From positions 1 through 58,732 of the forward strand of contig URWA01000020.1 of NCBI GenBank assembly GCA_900551445.1: DNA of 58,732 bases, in the 5' to 3' direction. Below the pieces are notes generated by a model. The model was given only the letters and a program-made list of their open reading frames with translations, did no database searches and was not told the origin of the DNA. This DNA comes from an uncultured Bacteroides sp. Lineage in GTDB: Bacteria > Bacteroidota > Bacteroidia > Bacteroidales > Bacteroidaceae. Of this stretch, positions 49,215 to 57,978 are shown in pieces. Within the stretch, counting starts at the first letter, position 1; every line of letters begins with the position of its first letter. A program made the translations under genes and the position numbers.

Positions 49215-52184
49215 ATGATAAAGAGAAGTTGGTGGAGTTTGGTGTTGTGCTGCCTGATGATAAATGGCATCTGGGCACAGGAGCCTGCTCTTTTAAAGCA
49301 GATTCAAGACACGGAAGCCTGCCGGAAATGGGTGGACAAGCAAATGGAGCGTATGACCTTGAAGCAGAAGGTCGGCCAGTTGTTTGTTTATACACTCCAG
49401 CCGGCGACGAACCAGTATACCAAAAATGTGTTGCGCAAGGCCGTGGAGGACTATGCCATCGGAGGCTTGTTGTTTACCGGTGGGGAAGTCGGCAAGCAGG
49501 TGCAGCTGACCAATTTTGCCCAGTCGTGTGCCTCGGTGCCGTTGATGATTACCTTCGACGGGGAATGGGGACTGGGCATGCGTTTGAAAAATACGCCGTC
49601 GTTTCCTTACAACCGGGTATTAGGCTGCGTGCAGAATGATTCACTGATTTATGCGTATGGAAAGGAAGTGGCCCGTCAGTGCCGTCTGATAGGGGTGCAG
49701 GTGAACTTCGCTCCTGTGGCAGATGTGGATAACAATCCCAATAATCCGGTAATAAATACCCGTTCGTTTGGCAGTGAGGCGAAACGGGTGGCCGACAAGG
49801 TGGTGGCGTATGCCACCGGACTGGAGTCTGGAGGAGTGCTGGCGGTGTGCAAGCATTTCCCGGGACATGGCGATACGGAGATTGATTCCCACAAGGCACT
49901 CCCGGAACTGAATTTTGACCGCCTGCGCTTGGACAGTGTGGAGTTGTATCCGTTCAAGAAGGCCATTGAAGCCGGTGTGGGTGGCGTGATGGTAGGCCAT
50001 CTGCATGCCCCTACTTTGGGCGACAAGCCGGCTTCCATCTCGCAAGGGGTGATTATGCGTACGTTGATAGACGAGTTGCGCTTCCACGGACTGGTGGTGA
50101 CGGATGCTTTGGAGATGAAAGGCATTGCAGGACATGAGGATGTCTGCGCACAGGCACTGATTGCCGGCAACGATGTGTTGCTGGCTCCCCGCAACCTGAA
50201 GAAGGAAATCGACGGGGTCATGACGGCCATTAAAAAAGGAAATTTGTCGGAGGAAGAGATTGACCGGAAGTGCCGGAAGGTACTGATGTTCAAGTATGCC
50301 TTGGGGCTCTCTTCCTGTCAGAAGATACCTGCTGAGGGACTTGAAGAAAAAATCAATACTCCGGAAGCGTTGGCTCTTCAGCAAAACCTGTCGAAGGCGG
50401 CAGTGACGGTGCTGAAGGATTCTTTGGCCTTGCTTCCGCTCGATTTGTCCGTCTCGGGGACGGCCTTGCTGAGTGTGTCTCCTTCCTTGTCGGAGGCTTA
50501 TCCTTTTTATCATCAGTTGCGCGAGGAGTTCCCGGTCAACTGGCTGCATGCGAATGTGGATTCGCTGGAGGCAATCGGGGCTCGTCTGCGTCCGGCACAG
50601 CGGGTGCTGGTGGCTTTGCACACTGCGGAAATCGAACCTTATGCACCTTTGCTGGAAAGTCTGGCAGCAGACAAACCGCTGGCTTTGGTTTGTTTCGGCG
50701 ACATGAAGATACTCGAGAAAATTCCTGCGGTGGTCCGCCATGCTTCCACTGTCATTTTGGCCCATACGGATGCGGACTATGTGCAGCGTCAGGTGGCCGA
50801 TTTGTTTTTAGGCAATGCCTATGCCGACGGACGGTTGTCTATCCCATTGGCCGGACTGTTCAAGGCAGGTGACGGAATCACGGTCGATCCGGATGCTCCT
50901 CGTAAATATGCGCCGGAGGAGGTGGGCATGGATGCTTCCATATTGGCCCGTATCGACAGCATTGCGGACGAGGGTATCAGGCTGGGAGCATATCCGGGTT
51001 GTCATGTGATGATTTTGCGGGGAGGACTTCCGGTGTACAACAAGTGCTTCGGGAATTATACTTACGAGGGAATTACTCCGGTGAAAGAGAACAGTCTCTA
51101 TGACCTGGCCTCGCTGACCAAGGTGACGGCTACACTGCTGGCAGTCATGAAACTGTACGACGAAGGGAAATTCGGCCTGACCGACCGGGTATCGGTTTAC
51201 CTGCCTGTATTGAAAAAAACGGACAAGTCACGTCTCACGATTCAGGATTTGTTATTCCATGAATCGGGGCTTCCGGCTTATTTGCCCTTCTATGAAGAGG
51301 CCATCGATATGAAGTCGTGCAAAGGAGAGCTGTTCCGTAAGAGACCCGATAAGAACCATACTCTGAAACTGGCAGAGAATGTATATGCGTGTGAGGACTT
51401 CCGGTATAAACCGGAGTGGGTGTCACGTATTCCGTCGGCAGATTATCCGCTTCAAGTGGCCGACAGTTTGTTCCTGAACAAGGAGTTTTGCCGGGAAGTG
51501 GTGAAGCAGATTGTGGAAGCTCCGTTGAAAGGTAAATCATACCGCTACAGTTGTCTGAACTTCATGCTCCTGAAGGAGATGGTAGAGAAGATTACGGGTA
51601 CACCGATGGATGTGTACCTGGATAGCGTGTTTTATGCTCCGATGGGGCTGAGACATACGGCTTTCCAGCCTTTGCGTAAATTCAAGAAAGAACAGATAGT
51701 TCCTTCTGTAGAGAAAGATTTGTTGCGCGGCGGACCGTTGCAAGGATTTGTGCAGGATGAGGCAGCTGCCTTCATGGGAGGCGTTTCGGGAAATGCCGGC
51801 TTGTTTTCTACGGCTCACGATGTGGCTCGGATTGCGCAGATGTGGCTGGACAAAGGCATTTGTGGCGACCGGAGATACTTGAGCCGGGCGACGTGCGAAC
51901 TTTTTACTACCTTGAAGTCGCGCAGCAGTCGCAGGGGCTTGGGCTTCGACAAGCCTGATGTGGAGCATCCGGAAAACAGTCCGTGTACGCCGGAGGCACC
52001 CGCTTCCGTATTCGGTCATACCGGATATACGGGGACTTGTGTGTGGGTGGACCCGGATAATGAACTGGTGTTCGTCTTTTTGAGTAACCGGACGTACCCT
52101 TCTGCCTTAAACCCGAATAACCTGGTGAAATACAATATCCGAACCAGGATGCAACAGGCAATGTACCAGTCAATAATGTACTGA
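49215..52184 (+). CDS. Fused GH3 beta-N-acetylhexosaminidase / serine hydrolase
   Basis: A 989-aa exported protein. The N-terminal half is a GH3 domain of the NagZ type: KHFPGHGDTEIDSH (Lys213, His214) and the nucleophile Asp297 in VVTDALEM. It is followed by a C-terminal GH3 domain (about 400-565) and then a class C beta-lactamase-like serine hydrolase (about 580-980) with Ser633-x-x-Lys636 (SLTK), a YSC in place of the usual YxN, and HTGYTG replacing KTG. It probably removes GlcNAc from muropeptides and acts on another part of the peptidoglycan or a related ester. An RBS (AAGGAG) precedes the ATG at 49215. Confidence 0.92.
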   Translation: MIKRSWWSLVLCCLMINGIWAQEPALLKQIQDTEACRKWVDKQMERMTLKQKVGQLFVYTLQPATNQYTKNVLRKAVEDYAIGGLLFTGGEVGKQVQLTNFAQSCASVPLMITFDGEWGLGMRLKNTPSFPYNRVLGCVQNDSLIYAYGKEVARQCRLIGVQVNFAPVADVDNNPNNPVINTRSFGSEAKRVADKVVAYATGLESGGVLAVCKHFPGHGDTEIDSHKALPELNFDRLRLDSVELYPFKKAIEAGVGGVMVGHLHAPTLGDKPASISQGVIMRTLIDELRFHGLVVTDALEMKGIAGHEDVCAQALIAGNDVLLAPRNLKKEIDGVMTAIKKGNLSEEEIDRKCRKVLMFKYALGLSSCQKIPAEGLEEKINTPEALALQQNLSKAAVTVLKDSLALLPLDLSVSGTALLSVSPSLSEAYPFYHQLREEFPVNWLHANVDSLEAIGARLRPAQRVLVALHTAEIEPYAPLLESLAADKPLALVCFGDMKILEKIPAVVRHASTVILAHTDADYVQRQVADLFLGNAYADGRLSIPLAGLFKAGDGITVDPDAPRKYAPEEVGMDASILARIDSIADEGIRLGAYPGCHVMILRGGLPVYNKCFGNYTYEGITPVKENSLYDLASLTKVTATLLAVMKLYDEGKFGLTDRVSVYLPVLKKTDKSRLTIQDLLFHESGLPAYLPFYEEAIDMKSCKGELFRKRPDKNHTLKLAENVYACEDFRYKPEWVSRIPSADYPLQVADSLFLNKEFCREVVKQIVEAPLKGKSYRYSCLNFMLLKEMVEKITGTPMDVYLDSVFYAPMGLRHTAFQPLRKFKKEQIVPSVEKDLLRGGPLQGFVQDEAAAFMGGVSGNAGLFSTAHDVARIAQMWLDKGICGDRRYLSRATCELFTTLKSRSSRRGLGFDKPDVEHPENSPCTPEAPASVFGHTGYTGTCVWVDPDNELVFVFLSNRTYPSALNPNNLVKYNIRTRMQQAMYQSIMY

Positions 52185-52253
52185 TTCTATTTAGACAGAA
52201 TATAAATTGACTAGAAAATGTAAAGTGGATGTGACAACTGATAGGAAAAAGAT

Positions 52254-52262
52254 TAACTTTGC
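52254..52262 (+). promoter_or_regulatory. -7 box of the ferredoxin gene
   Basis: TAACTTTGC, 43 nt before the ferredoxin ATG. No good -33 box is seen. The 120 nt between the GH3 gene and ferredoxin hold nothing else. Confidence 0.5.
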
Positions 52263-52305
52263 ACTATCAAATTAGGACTAATAATAACTTAACTTTTTTA
52301 CAACA

Positions 52306-52473
52306 ATGGCTTACGTAATTAGTGACGATTGTATCGCTTGCGGTACTTGTATCGATGAATGCCCGGTTGGAGCAATCTCAGAAGGTGATAAATATTCAAT
52401 CAATCCGGACGCTTGCACAGAATGTGGAACTTGTGCTGACGTTTGTCCTTCTGAAGCAATTCACCTGGGATAA
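52306..52473 (+). CDS. 2[4Fe-4S] ferredoxin
   Basis: A 55-aa clostridial-type ferredoxin with two complete binding motifs, CIACGTCIDECP and CTECGTCADVCP. Each has the CxxCxxCxxxCP spacing for a 4Fe-4S cluster, so it carries two low-potential clusters. It is an electron carrier for enzymes such as pyruvate:ferredoxin oxidoreductase. It is short enough to be missed by length cut-offs. It is transcribed alone from its own -7 box and ends at a good terminator. Confidence 0.97.
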   Translation: MAYVISDDCIACGTCIDECPVGAISEGDKYSINPDACTECGTCADVCPSEAIHLG

Positions 52474-52495
52474 TCGAGTCGTCTGTATGACACAC

Positions 52496-52531
52496 AATAA
52501 GGGAATCCTTTTCGGGGTTCCCTTATTTTTT
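52496..52531 (+). terminator. Ferredoxin terminator
   Basis: AATAAGGGAA (52496-52505) pairs with TTCCCTTATT (52518-52527), followed by TTTT. Confidence 0.88.
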
Positions 52532-52574
52532 GTTGTTTTCAGAGAGAGAGGGAAGTCGGTTTTACTTGTAAAGG

Positions 52575-52727
52575 AATCGCCTTTACGCTTGGTGTGAAGC
52601 GCAAGTGCGTTTGAACTCAAACGCAAGGACGTTTCAATTAAAACGCCTTTACGTTTTACTCCAAACGCAAGTGCGTTTTACTTCAAACGTCGAAGCGTTT
52701 TCTCTGAAACGCAAGTGCGTTTTCAGG
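52575..52727. repeat. Array of seven 22-nt units, AAACG-N6-CGTTT palindromes
   Basis: Units start at 52575, 52597, 52619, 52641, 52663, 52685 and 52707, exactly 22 nt apart. Each is a 16-nt palindrome AAACG-N6-CGTTT plus a 6-nt spacer. The core N6 varies: CAAGTG (units 2, 5, 7), CAAGGA (3), CCTTTA (1 and 4) and TCGAAG (6). Spacers are all different (GAACTC, CAATTA, TACTCC, TACTTC, TCTCTG). With CAAGTG the arms extend to 7 bp. Units 1 and 2 have decayed left arms. The array is not in any coding frame (22 is not a multiple of 3) and lies between two convergent terminators. Confidence 0.9.
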
Positions 52728-52731
52728 ATAT

Positions 52732-52768
52732 AAAAAAACAGCCCCGATAAATTTCGGAGCTGTTTTTA
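52732..52768 (-). terminator. Aminotransferase terminator
   Basis: On the minus strand, a stem around CAGCTCCGA / TCGGGGCTG with AAAAA/TTTTT extension (52734-52742 and 52759-52767), ending in a T run. Confidence 0.88.
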
Positions 52769-52790
52769 TAAGGTGTTGGTTGTCAGTTTG

Positions 52791-53984
52791 TTACTTCAAA
52801 CGGGCCAAAGTTTCCTTGATACGGCGCATAGATTCTACGATGTTTTCGTCGGAAGTGGCGTAGCTCATACGGATACATTCAGGCGCACCGAAGGAAGTAC
52901 CGCCTACGCAAGCCACGTGGCCTACTTCCAGCAGGTACATTGCCAGATCATCCGCATTGTTGATGACACGGTCACCGTCTTTCTTTCCGAAGAAAGAATC
53001 ACATTTCGGGAACAGGTAGAAAGCTCCTTGCGGCACGTTCACTTCGAATCCCGGGATTTCTTTTGCCAGCTTCACAATCAGGTCGCGGCGGCGTTCAAAT
53101 GCCTTGCGCATTTCTTCTACCGGAGCTTGTGTGCCTGTATAAGCAGCTTCTGCAGCTTTCTGTGATACAGAGCAAGGTCCTGAAGTGTACTGTCCCTGCA
53201 GTTTGTTCACGCCTTTTACAATCCATTCCGGTCCGGCGATGAAACCGATACGCCATCCTGTCATGGCGTATGCTTTGGATACACCGTTGATGATGACTAC
53301 ACGGTCCTTGATTTCAGCAAACTGGGCGATGCTTTGGTGCTTGCCGATGTAGTTGATATGTTCGTAGATTTCGTCGGCAATGACGATGACACGTTCATGT
53401 TTGGCGATGACTTCTGCCAGTCCCTGCAGTTCTTCCTTTGAATAGACAGAACCTGTCGGGTTAGACGGAGAGCAGAGAATCAGGGCACGGGTCTTGGGAG
53501 TGATGGCAGCTTCCAACTGAGCCGGGGTAATCTTGAAGTCTTGTTCGATACCTGCGCGTACGATGACCGGAGTACCTTCTGCCAGTTTCACCATTTCCGG
53601 ATAGCTCACCCAGAATGGAGCCGGAACAATCACTTCGTCACCTTTGTTGATTAGTGCCAGGATGGTGTTGCAGACAGACTGCTTGGCACCGTTTGCACAG
53701 CTGATTTGAGCGGCGGTGTATTCCAGACCGTTTTCATTTTTCAGTTTTGCCACGATGGCGTTGCGCAGTGCCGGATAGCCGGCTACAGGTGAATAACGAG
53801 AGTAGTTTTCGTCAATGGCCTTCTTGGCAGCTTCTTTGATGTGGTCAGGAGTATTGAAATCCGGTTCTCCCACACTCAGGTTGATGACGTCAACCCCCTG
53901 AGCTTTAAGTTCACTACTTTTCTGTGACATAGCCAGTGTAGCCGAAGGCGACAGGCTGTTCAAACGATCTGAAAGTTGGTTCAT
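52791..53984 (-). CDS. PLP-dependent aminotransferase (aspartate aminotransferase-like)
   Basis: A 397-aa fold-type I aminotransferase, subgroup I-gamma like AspC of Thermus. The PLP lysine is Lys237 in GVSKAYAMTGWRIGF; other conserved spots are the Asn/Asp/Tyr triad around PSNPTGSVY and ADEIYEHINY, and a C-terminal RMSYATS with the carboxylate-binding Arg. It likely transfers amino groups between aspartate or a related amino acid and 2-oxoglutarate. It follows the BI-1 gene after a hairpin, so it may be partly uncoupled from that operon. Confidence 0.9.
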   Translation of the reverse strand: MNQLSDRLNSLSPSATLAMSQKSSELKAQGVDVINLSVGEPDFNTPDHIKEAAKKAIDENYSRYSPVAGYPALRNAIVAKLKNENGLEYTAAQISCANGAKQSVCNTILALINKGDEVIVPAPFWVSYPEMVKLAEGTPVIVRAGIEQDFKITPAQLEAAITPKTRALILCSPSNPTGSVYSKEELQGLAEVIAKHERVIVIADEIYEHINYIGKHQSIAQFAEIKDRVVIINGVSKAYAMTGWRIGFIAGPEWIVKGVNKLQGQYTSGPCSVSQKAAEAAYTGTQAPVEEMRKAFERRRDLIVKLAKEIPGFEVNVPQGAFYLFPKCDSFFGKKDGDRVINNADDLAMYLLEVGHVACVGGTSFGAPECIRMSYATSDENIVESMRRIKETLARLK

Positions 53985-54021
53985 GTTATTGTGTTATTAA
54001 AGTTGGAAATTCTTTGCAAAA

Positions 54022-54059
54022 GAAGCTAATTTCTTCCACATATAAAAGAAATTAGCTTC
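54022..54059 (-). terminator. Terminator of the ribBA/BI-1 operon
   Basis: A perfect 14-bp stem GAAGCTAATTTCTT / AAGAAATTAGCTTC (54022-54035 and 54046-54059), with TTTTG on the minus-strand side. Confidence 0.75.
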
Positions 54060-54068
54060 GAAAAAGGT

Positions 54069-54770
54069 TTATTTTCTGTCTCCAAGTATCCGGAGAAGAT
54101 AAATGAACAAGTTGATGAAGTCGAGATACAGGGTCAAGGCTCCCATCAGGGCTATCTTCTGTGTGGTTTCGTTGACTTCAATGTCATCGTGCGACAGGAG
54201 TTGCTTGATTTTCTGTGAGTCGTAAGCTGTAAGTCCCACGAAGAGCAGCACGCCGATATAGGAAATGATCATGTCCATCATCGTGTTGTGCAGGAACATG
54301 TTCACCAGTGAGGCGATAATCAGTCCGATGACTCCCATCAGGCAGAGACTGCCGATACGGGTAAGGTCTTTCTTGGTGATATAACCGTATAAAGCCGTTA
54401 CTCCGAACGTTCCGGCTGTCACAAAGAAGGTCGTGGCAATGGAACTGAGGGTATAAATCAGGAAGAGCACAGACATTGTGACTCCGTTCAGTACCGAATA
54501 GGCGATGAACAGGAGGGTAGCCGTGGTGAAACTGATTTTATGGATGCGGGCAGAAAGATACATCACCAAAGCCACTTCGGCAATCAGCAATCCCCAGAAC
54601 AGGATGGAGTTCTGCATCATGGCCTCAATGAGGGTGTACGATTTAGCCACGTACATGGCTACAAAGCCCGTAATGACCAGCGCCAGCGTCATCCAAAGAT
54701 ATACACTGCGGAACAAAGCGGTTTGCGCAGCCTTGCTGGCATAACTTTTTACTAAATTGTTTGTTTCCAT
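54069..54770 (-). CDS. Bax inhibitor-1 (YccA-like) membrane protein
   Basis: A 233-aa inner-membrane protein with seven predicted helices and the Bax-inhibitor-1 pattern (AQTALFRSVYLWMTLALVITG at the start, GVTALYGYITKKDLT in the middle and LTAYDSQKIKQLL near the end). Bacterial members are linked to proton-dependent calcium leak or to protease control (YccA of E. coli). It lies 9 nt after ribBA in an operon, but no functional link is obvious. Confidence 0.9.
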   Translation of the reverse strand: METNNLVKSYASKAAQTALFRSVYLWMTLALVITGFVAMYVAKSYTLIEAMMQNSILFWGLLIAEVALVMYLSARIHKISFTTATLLFIAYSVLNGVTMSVLFLIYTLSSIATTFFVTAGTFGVTALYGYITKKDLTRIGSLCLMGVIGLIIASLVNMFLHNTMMDMIISYIGVLLFVGLTAYDSQKIKQLLSHDDIEVNETTQKIALMGALTLYLDFINLFIYLLRILGDRK

Positions 54771-54779
54771 ACGTCTTGA

Positions 54780-55994
54780 TTATTTATTGAAATGTAAGGT
54801 ATGTCCCATTCTGTCTTTTTTAGTACGCAGGTAGCGTTCGTTGTACTTGTTGGGAGTCACTTCGATAGGCACGTTTTCCACGATTTCCAATCCGTAGGCT
54901 TCCAGTCCCACGCGCTTGACCGGGTTGTTGGTAAGCAGACGCATCTTGTGGATACCGATTTCGCGAAGAATCTGTGCGCCTACTCCGTAGTCACGTTCGT
55001 CGGCCTGATGTCCCAGGCAAAGGTTGGCGTCTACCGTGTCCATCCCTTCTTCCTGCAGCTTGTAGGCTTTCATTTTTTCCATGAGGCCGATACCGCGTCC
55101 TTCCTGGTTCAGGTAGATGATGGCTCCCTTTCCTTCTTTTTCGATTTGCTGCATGGCCTTGTGCAACTGTTCTCCGCAGTCGCAGCGCATGGAGCCGAAG
55201 ATGTCACCCGTGGCGCAGGAAGAGTGTACACGTACCAGCACCGGTTCGTCTTCAGCGAAAGTGCCTTTAATCAGGGCCACGTGTTCCAGGCCGTTGCTCT
55301 TCTGGCGGAAGGGAATCAGACGGAAGTGTCCGTATTCGGTCGGCATGTCTACTTCCACCCCTTTTTCTACCAGCGATTCCTGCTTCAGGCGGTAAGCGAT
55401 GAGGTCGGCAATGGAAATCAGCTTGAAGCCGTATTCATCGGCCATCTTCTTCAATTCCGGCAGACGGGCCATTGTTCCGTCTTCGTTCATCACCTCCATT
55501 AGGGCTGCAGCAGGGTAGAGTCCGGCCAGACGGGCCATATCCACACAGGCTTCTGTATGTCCGGCACGGCGAAGTACACCTTTGTCTTGTGCATACAGCG
55601 GGTTCACGTGTCCCGGACGTCCGAAGGTTTCCGGTTTGGAAGTCGGGTCGGCCAGCGCACGGATGGTAGCCGCACGGTCGGCAGCCGATACGCCGGTGGT
55701 ACAACCTTCCAGTTTGTCGATGGTCACAGTGAACGGTGTGCCCAACACCGAAGTGTTGTTAGCCACCTGATGCGGCAGATCCAGTTCTTCACAGCGGGAT
55801 ATGGTGATAGGGGCGCAAAGTACACCTCTTGCATGTTTCAGCATGAAATTTACTTTTTCCGGGGTAATCAGTTCTGCAGCTACCACCAGGTCGCCTTCAT
55901 TTTCGCGATCTTCGTCGTCTACGATGATGACGAATTCTCCTTTGCGGAAATCTTCGATTGCCTCTTCAATTGTATTCAGTTTGATTTTCTCCAT
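54780..55994 (-). CDS. ribBA: Bifunctional DHBP synthase / GTP cyclohydrolase II
   Basis: A 404-aa enzyme with RibB (about 1-205) making 3,4-dihydroxy-2-butanone-4-phosphate from ribulose-5-phosphate, and RibA (about 206-404) opening GTP, the two entry steps of riboflavin synthesis. RibB motifs are IVVDDEDRENEGDLV and the GRPGHVNPL region; RibA has the zinc cysteines in SSCATGDIFGSMRCDCG and the GRGIGL motif. Both domains look complete. It lies in a tight operon (14 nt after the LptF/G gene, 9 nt before BI-1), with no riboswitch visible upstream. Confidence 0.96.
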   Translation of the reverse strand: MEKIKLNTIEEAIEDFRKGEFVIIVDDEDRENEGDLVVAAELITPEKVNFMLKHARGVLCAPITISRCEELDLPHQVANNTSVLGTPFTVTIDKLEGCTTGVSAADRAATIRALADPTSKPETFGRPGHVNPLYAQDKGVLRRAGHTEACVDMARLAGLYPAAALMEVMNEDGTMARLPELKKMADEYGFKLISIADLIAYRLKQESLVEKGVEVDMPTEYGHFRLIPFRQKSNGLEHVALIKGTFAEDEPVLVRVHSSCATGDIFGSMRCDCGEQLHKAMQQIEKEGKGAIIYLNQEGRGIGLMEKMKAYKLQEEGMDTVDANLCLGHQADERDYGVGAQILREIGIHKMRLLTNNPVKRVGLEAYGLEIVENVPIEVTPNKYNERYLRTKKDRMGHTLHFNK

Positions 55995-56008
55995 AATGAT
56001 ATGATAGT

Positions 56009-57901
56009 TTAGAATGATTTTTTTATTCTTTCCTGTATGTCACGGCTGGTCTTGACGATGGTTTTCAAATCCTTGTCCAGACGCACCCGGTAACGCCAGA
56101 TGTTCAGCCAGATAAGCAGACCTGCCGGAACGATGATTCCAATCAACAGGTTGAGCCAGCGGTTGTCCGACACGCTCTTATGTGCTTTTATGGATAAGAA
56201 CGGATAATTGTTCAATAAGTTCAGTAATACGCTGTCTTTTGAGTTGGACAGTTCTTCCACCAGTCCTTCCATTTGCTGGCTGATTTCTTTGATGGCGTCG
56301 TCGTGCTTGTTGTTGGTGAACACCTGATAATAGTTCGGCGGTCCCAGCAGTTTGTGGGTATTGCCGTAAGTCTCACATTCCAGGCAGAGTTTGTCCAAAT
56401 CCTGACAGATTCTGCTGTAGTCGGGGGTATGGATGATGACCTCTTTCTTGAAAATGTGGCGTGATACTCTGATGCCCAGTATCTTCCGGAAGAAAGCTAC
56501 ATAGACATCCATGTTGAATACCACAGAATCTTTATTGGATTTGTAGGTCAGAAATCCGCCCAGTGGAGCCAGGATAATCGTACTCATCCATGTTCCCAGT
56601 ACGATGTTCATTTCTCCACTTTTGGCCACTCGGGTAGCTCCGGAGTCGATGATGTAGTAGAGTAAGAAAATCAGTACGGAAATGACCACCGGCATACCCA
56701 GTCCTCCTTTTCGGATGATGGCACCCAGCGGGGCTCCGATGAAGAAAAAGATGATACAGGACAGTGACAAAGTGATTTTCTTGTGCCAGTCCGATTGGTG
56801 CCGGCGGATGTTCCCATCGGCCTCCCTTGTCATATAGCTCTTCATGCTCCATTCCGAGATAAGGGAAGAGAGCCGCGCTTCGGTGGTGTTGATGGCTTTT
56901 AGTCGTTGTGCCGATGTCATTCCGTTCAGGATACTGTCGGTATTGACAAAAGCCAGTTTCTCTTTCTTAATCTTGGTGGAATCAGTTTTAGAGAGTATCG
57001 GTTTCCGATAAGTCGTCTTCATGGCATCCGAATACATGGCATGTCCCACACTGTCGGCATACATGTTCAGTGAGTCGATAGCTAGTGAAATTTCCCGCAT
57101 GTTCTTGATGTCCGAACGTTGGTTCAGGAAGTTACCGTCCACCATCTCAAAATTGGTGTCGAAAGCAATCAGGGTATGTTTTTCCTTGAAGGTCTCCCGG
57201 CGGTAGGGAACGTTGCGTGAAATGACGGATTGTGACTTCAGGTTTTCGAACTGTTCTCCGTTGTACAGATGCAGATACAAATGCTTTTTGTCGGCGGTCA
57301 GTTCCAGCTTTCCTTCTGCAGCCCAAATGATATGGGCGTTTTCAAATCCGTCTGAGAAATTGTAGATCAACACATCTTGCAGGATACCTGTTTCCCGGTC
57401 TTTTTTCTTCACATAGATGTTGTAGCCTTCAATGTCACTGTAGAATACTCCTTCCGGAATATCGACTTCCGGGGATTTCTGTTTCATGGATACCAATAAA
57501 GTCCACAGCTCTTTCTGCGCTTTCGGTCCGATTACGTTTTGAAAAAAAAACGATATAACACCCAGAAACACGCAGAAAAGGACGACCGGGCGGATAATGC
57601 GGAGCAAAGGGATACCTGCCGCTTTCATGGACAGTAGCTCATAGCGCTCTCCAAAGTTACCGAATGTCATCAGGGCAGCTAGCAGGATGGCCAGCGGAAG
57701 AGACAGAGGAATCAGAGTCAGTGCCGACAAGAAGAAAAACTGGGCAAGCACGCTCATCTCCAGACCTTTCCCTACCAGTTCGTCGACATATCTCCATAAA
57801 AACTGCATCATGAAAATGAAAAGGCAGATAAAGAATGTCCCCGAAAAGAGTAGTAGAAAACTCTTTAAAACGAATATATCAAGTTTTTTTATGCGTAGCA
57901 T
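56009..57901 (-). CDS. LptF/LptG family permease
   Basis: A 630-aa inner-membrane protein of the YjgP/YjgQ family that forms the transmembrane part of the lipopolysaccharide exporter. It has three N-terminal helices (about 8-120, starting MLRIKKLDIFVLKSFLLLFSGTFF), a periplasmic beta-jellyroll (about 125-300), three more helices (about 355-460, GAPLGAIIRKGGLGMPVV), and an extra C-terminal part of about 150 residues with a final helix near 590. E. coli LptF/G are about 360 aa, so this is the longer Bacteroidota form. The partner gene is not in the window. Confidence 0.9.
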   Translation of the reverse strand: MLRIKKLDIFVLKSFLLLFSGTFFICLFIFMMQFLWRYVDELVGKGLEMSVLAQFFFLSALTLIPLSLPLAILLAALMTFGNFGERYELLSMKAAGIPLLRIIRPVVLFCVFLGVISFFFQNVIGPKAQKELWTLLVSMKQKSPEVDIPEGVFYSDIEGYNIYVKKKDRETGILQDVLIYNFSDGFENAHIIWAAEGKLELTADKKHLYLHLYNGEQFENLKSQSVISRNVPYRRETFKEKHTLIAFDTNFEMVDGNFLNQRSDIKNMREISLAIDSLNMYADSVGHAMYSDAMKTTYRKPILSKTDSTKIKKEKLAFVNTDSILNGMTSAQRLKAINTTEARLSSLISEWSMKSYMTREADGNIRRHQSDWHKKITLSLSCIIFFFIGAPLGAIIRKGGLGMPVVISVLIFLLYYIIDSGATRVAKSGEMNIVLGTWMSTIILAPLGGFLTYKSNKDSVVFNMDVYVAFFRKILGIRVSRHIFKKEVIIHTPDYSRICQDLDKLCLECETYGNTHKLLGPPNYYQVFTNNKHDDAIKEISQQMEGLVEELSNSKDSVLLNLLNNYPFLSIKAHKSVSDNRWLNLLIGIIVPAGLLIWLNIWRYRVRLDKDLKTIVKTSRDIQERIKKSF

Positions 57902-57923
57902 TCCTGTATCATATTATCAGCAT

Positions 57924-57953
57924 GCAAAAGTAGCACAAAAAACGGACAGCAAA
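57924..57953 (-). promoter_or_regulatory. Promoter of the LptF/G-ribBA operon
   Basis: On the minus strand TTTG (57950-57953), 17 nt, TACTTTTGC (57924-57932), just upstream of the ATG at 57901. The spacer is slightly short. Confidence 0.55.
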
Positions 57954-57978
57954 ATAAAGTTTTGTATATTTTATAGAT

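Noticed and set aside
49641..50765. 374-aa open frame on the minus strand
   Set aside because: It is a shadow of the GH3-serine hydrolase gene; the plus-strand frame has all catalytic motifs.
52575..52727. CRISPR array
   Set aside because: Units are only 22 nt, spacers are 6 nt and there are no cas genes; CRISPR spacers are about 30 nt.
55995..56008. FMN riboswitch for ribBA
   Set aside because: Only 14 nt separate ribBA from the upstream gene; there is no room for a riboswitch.
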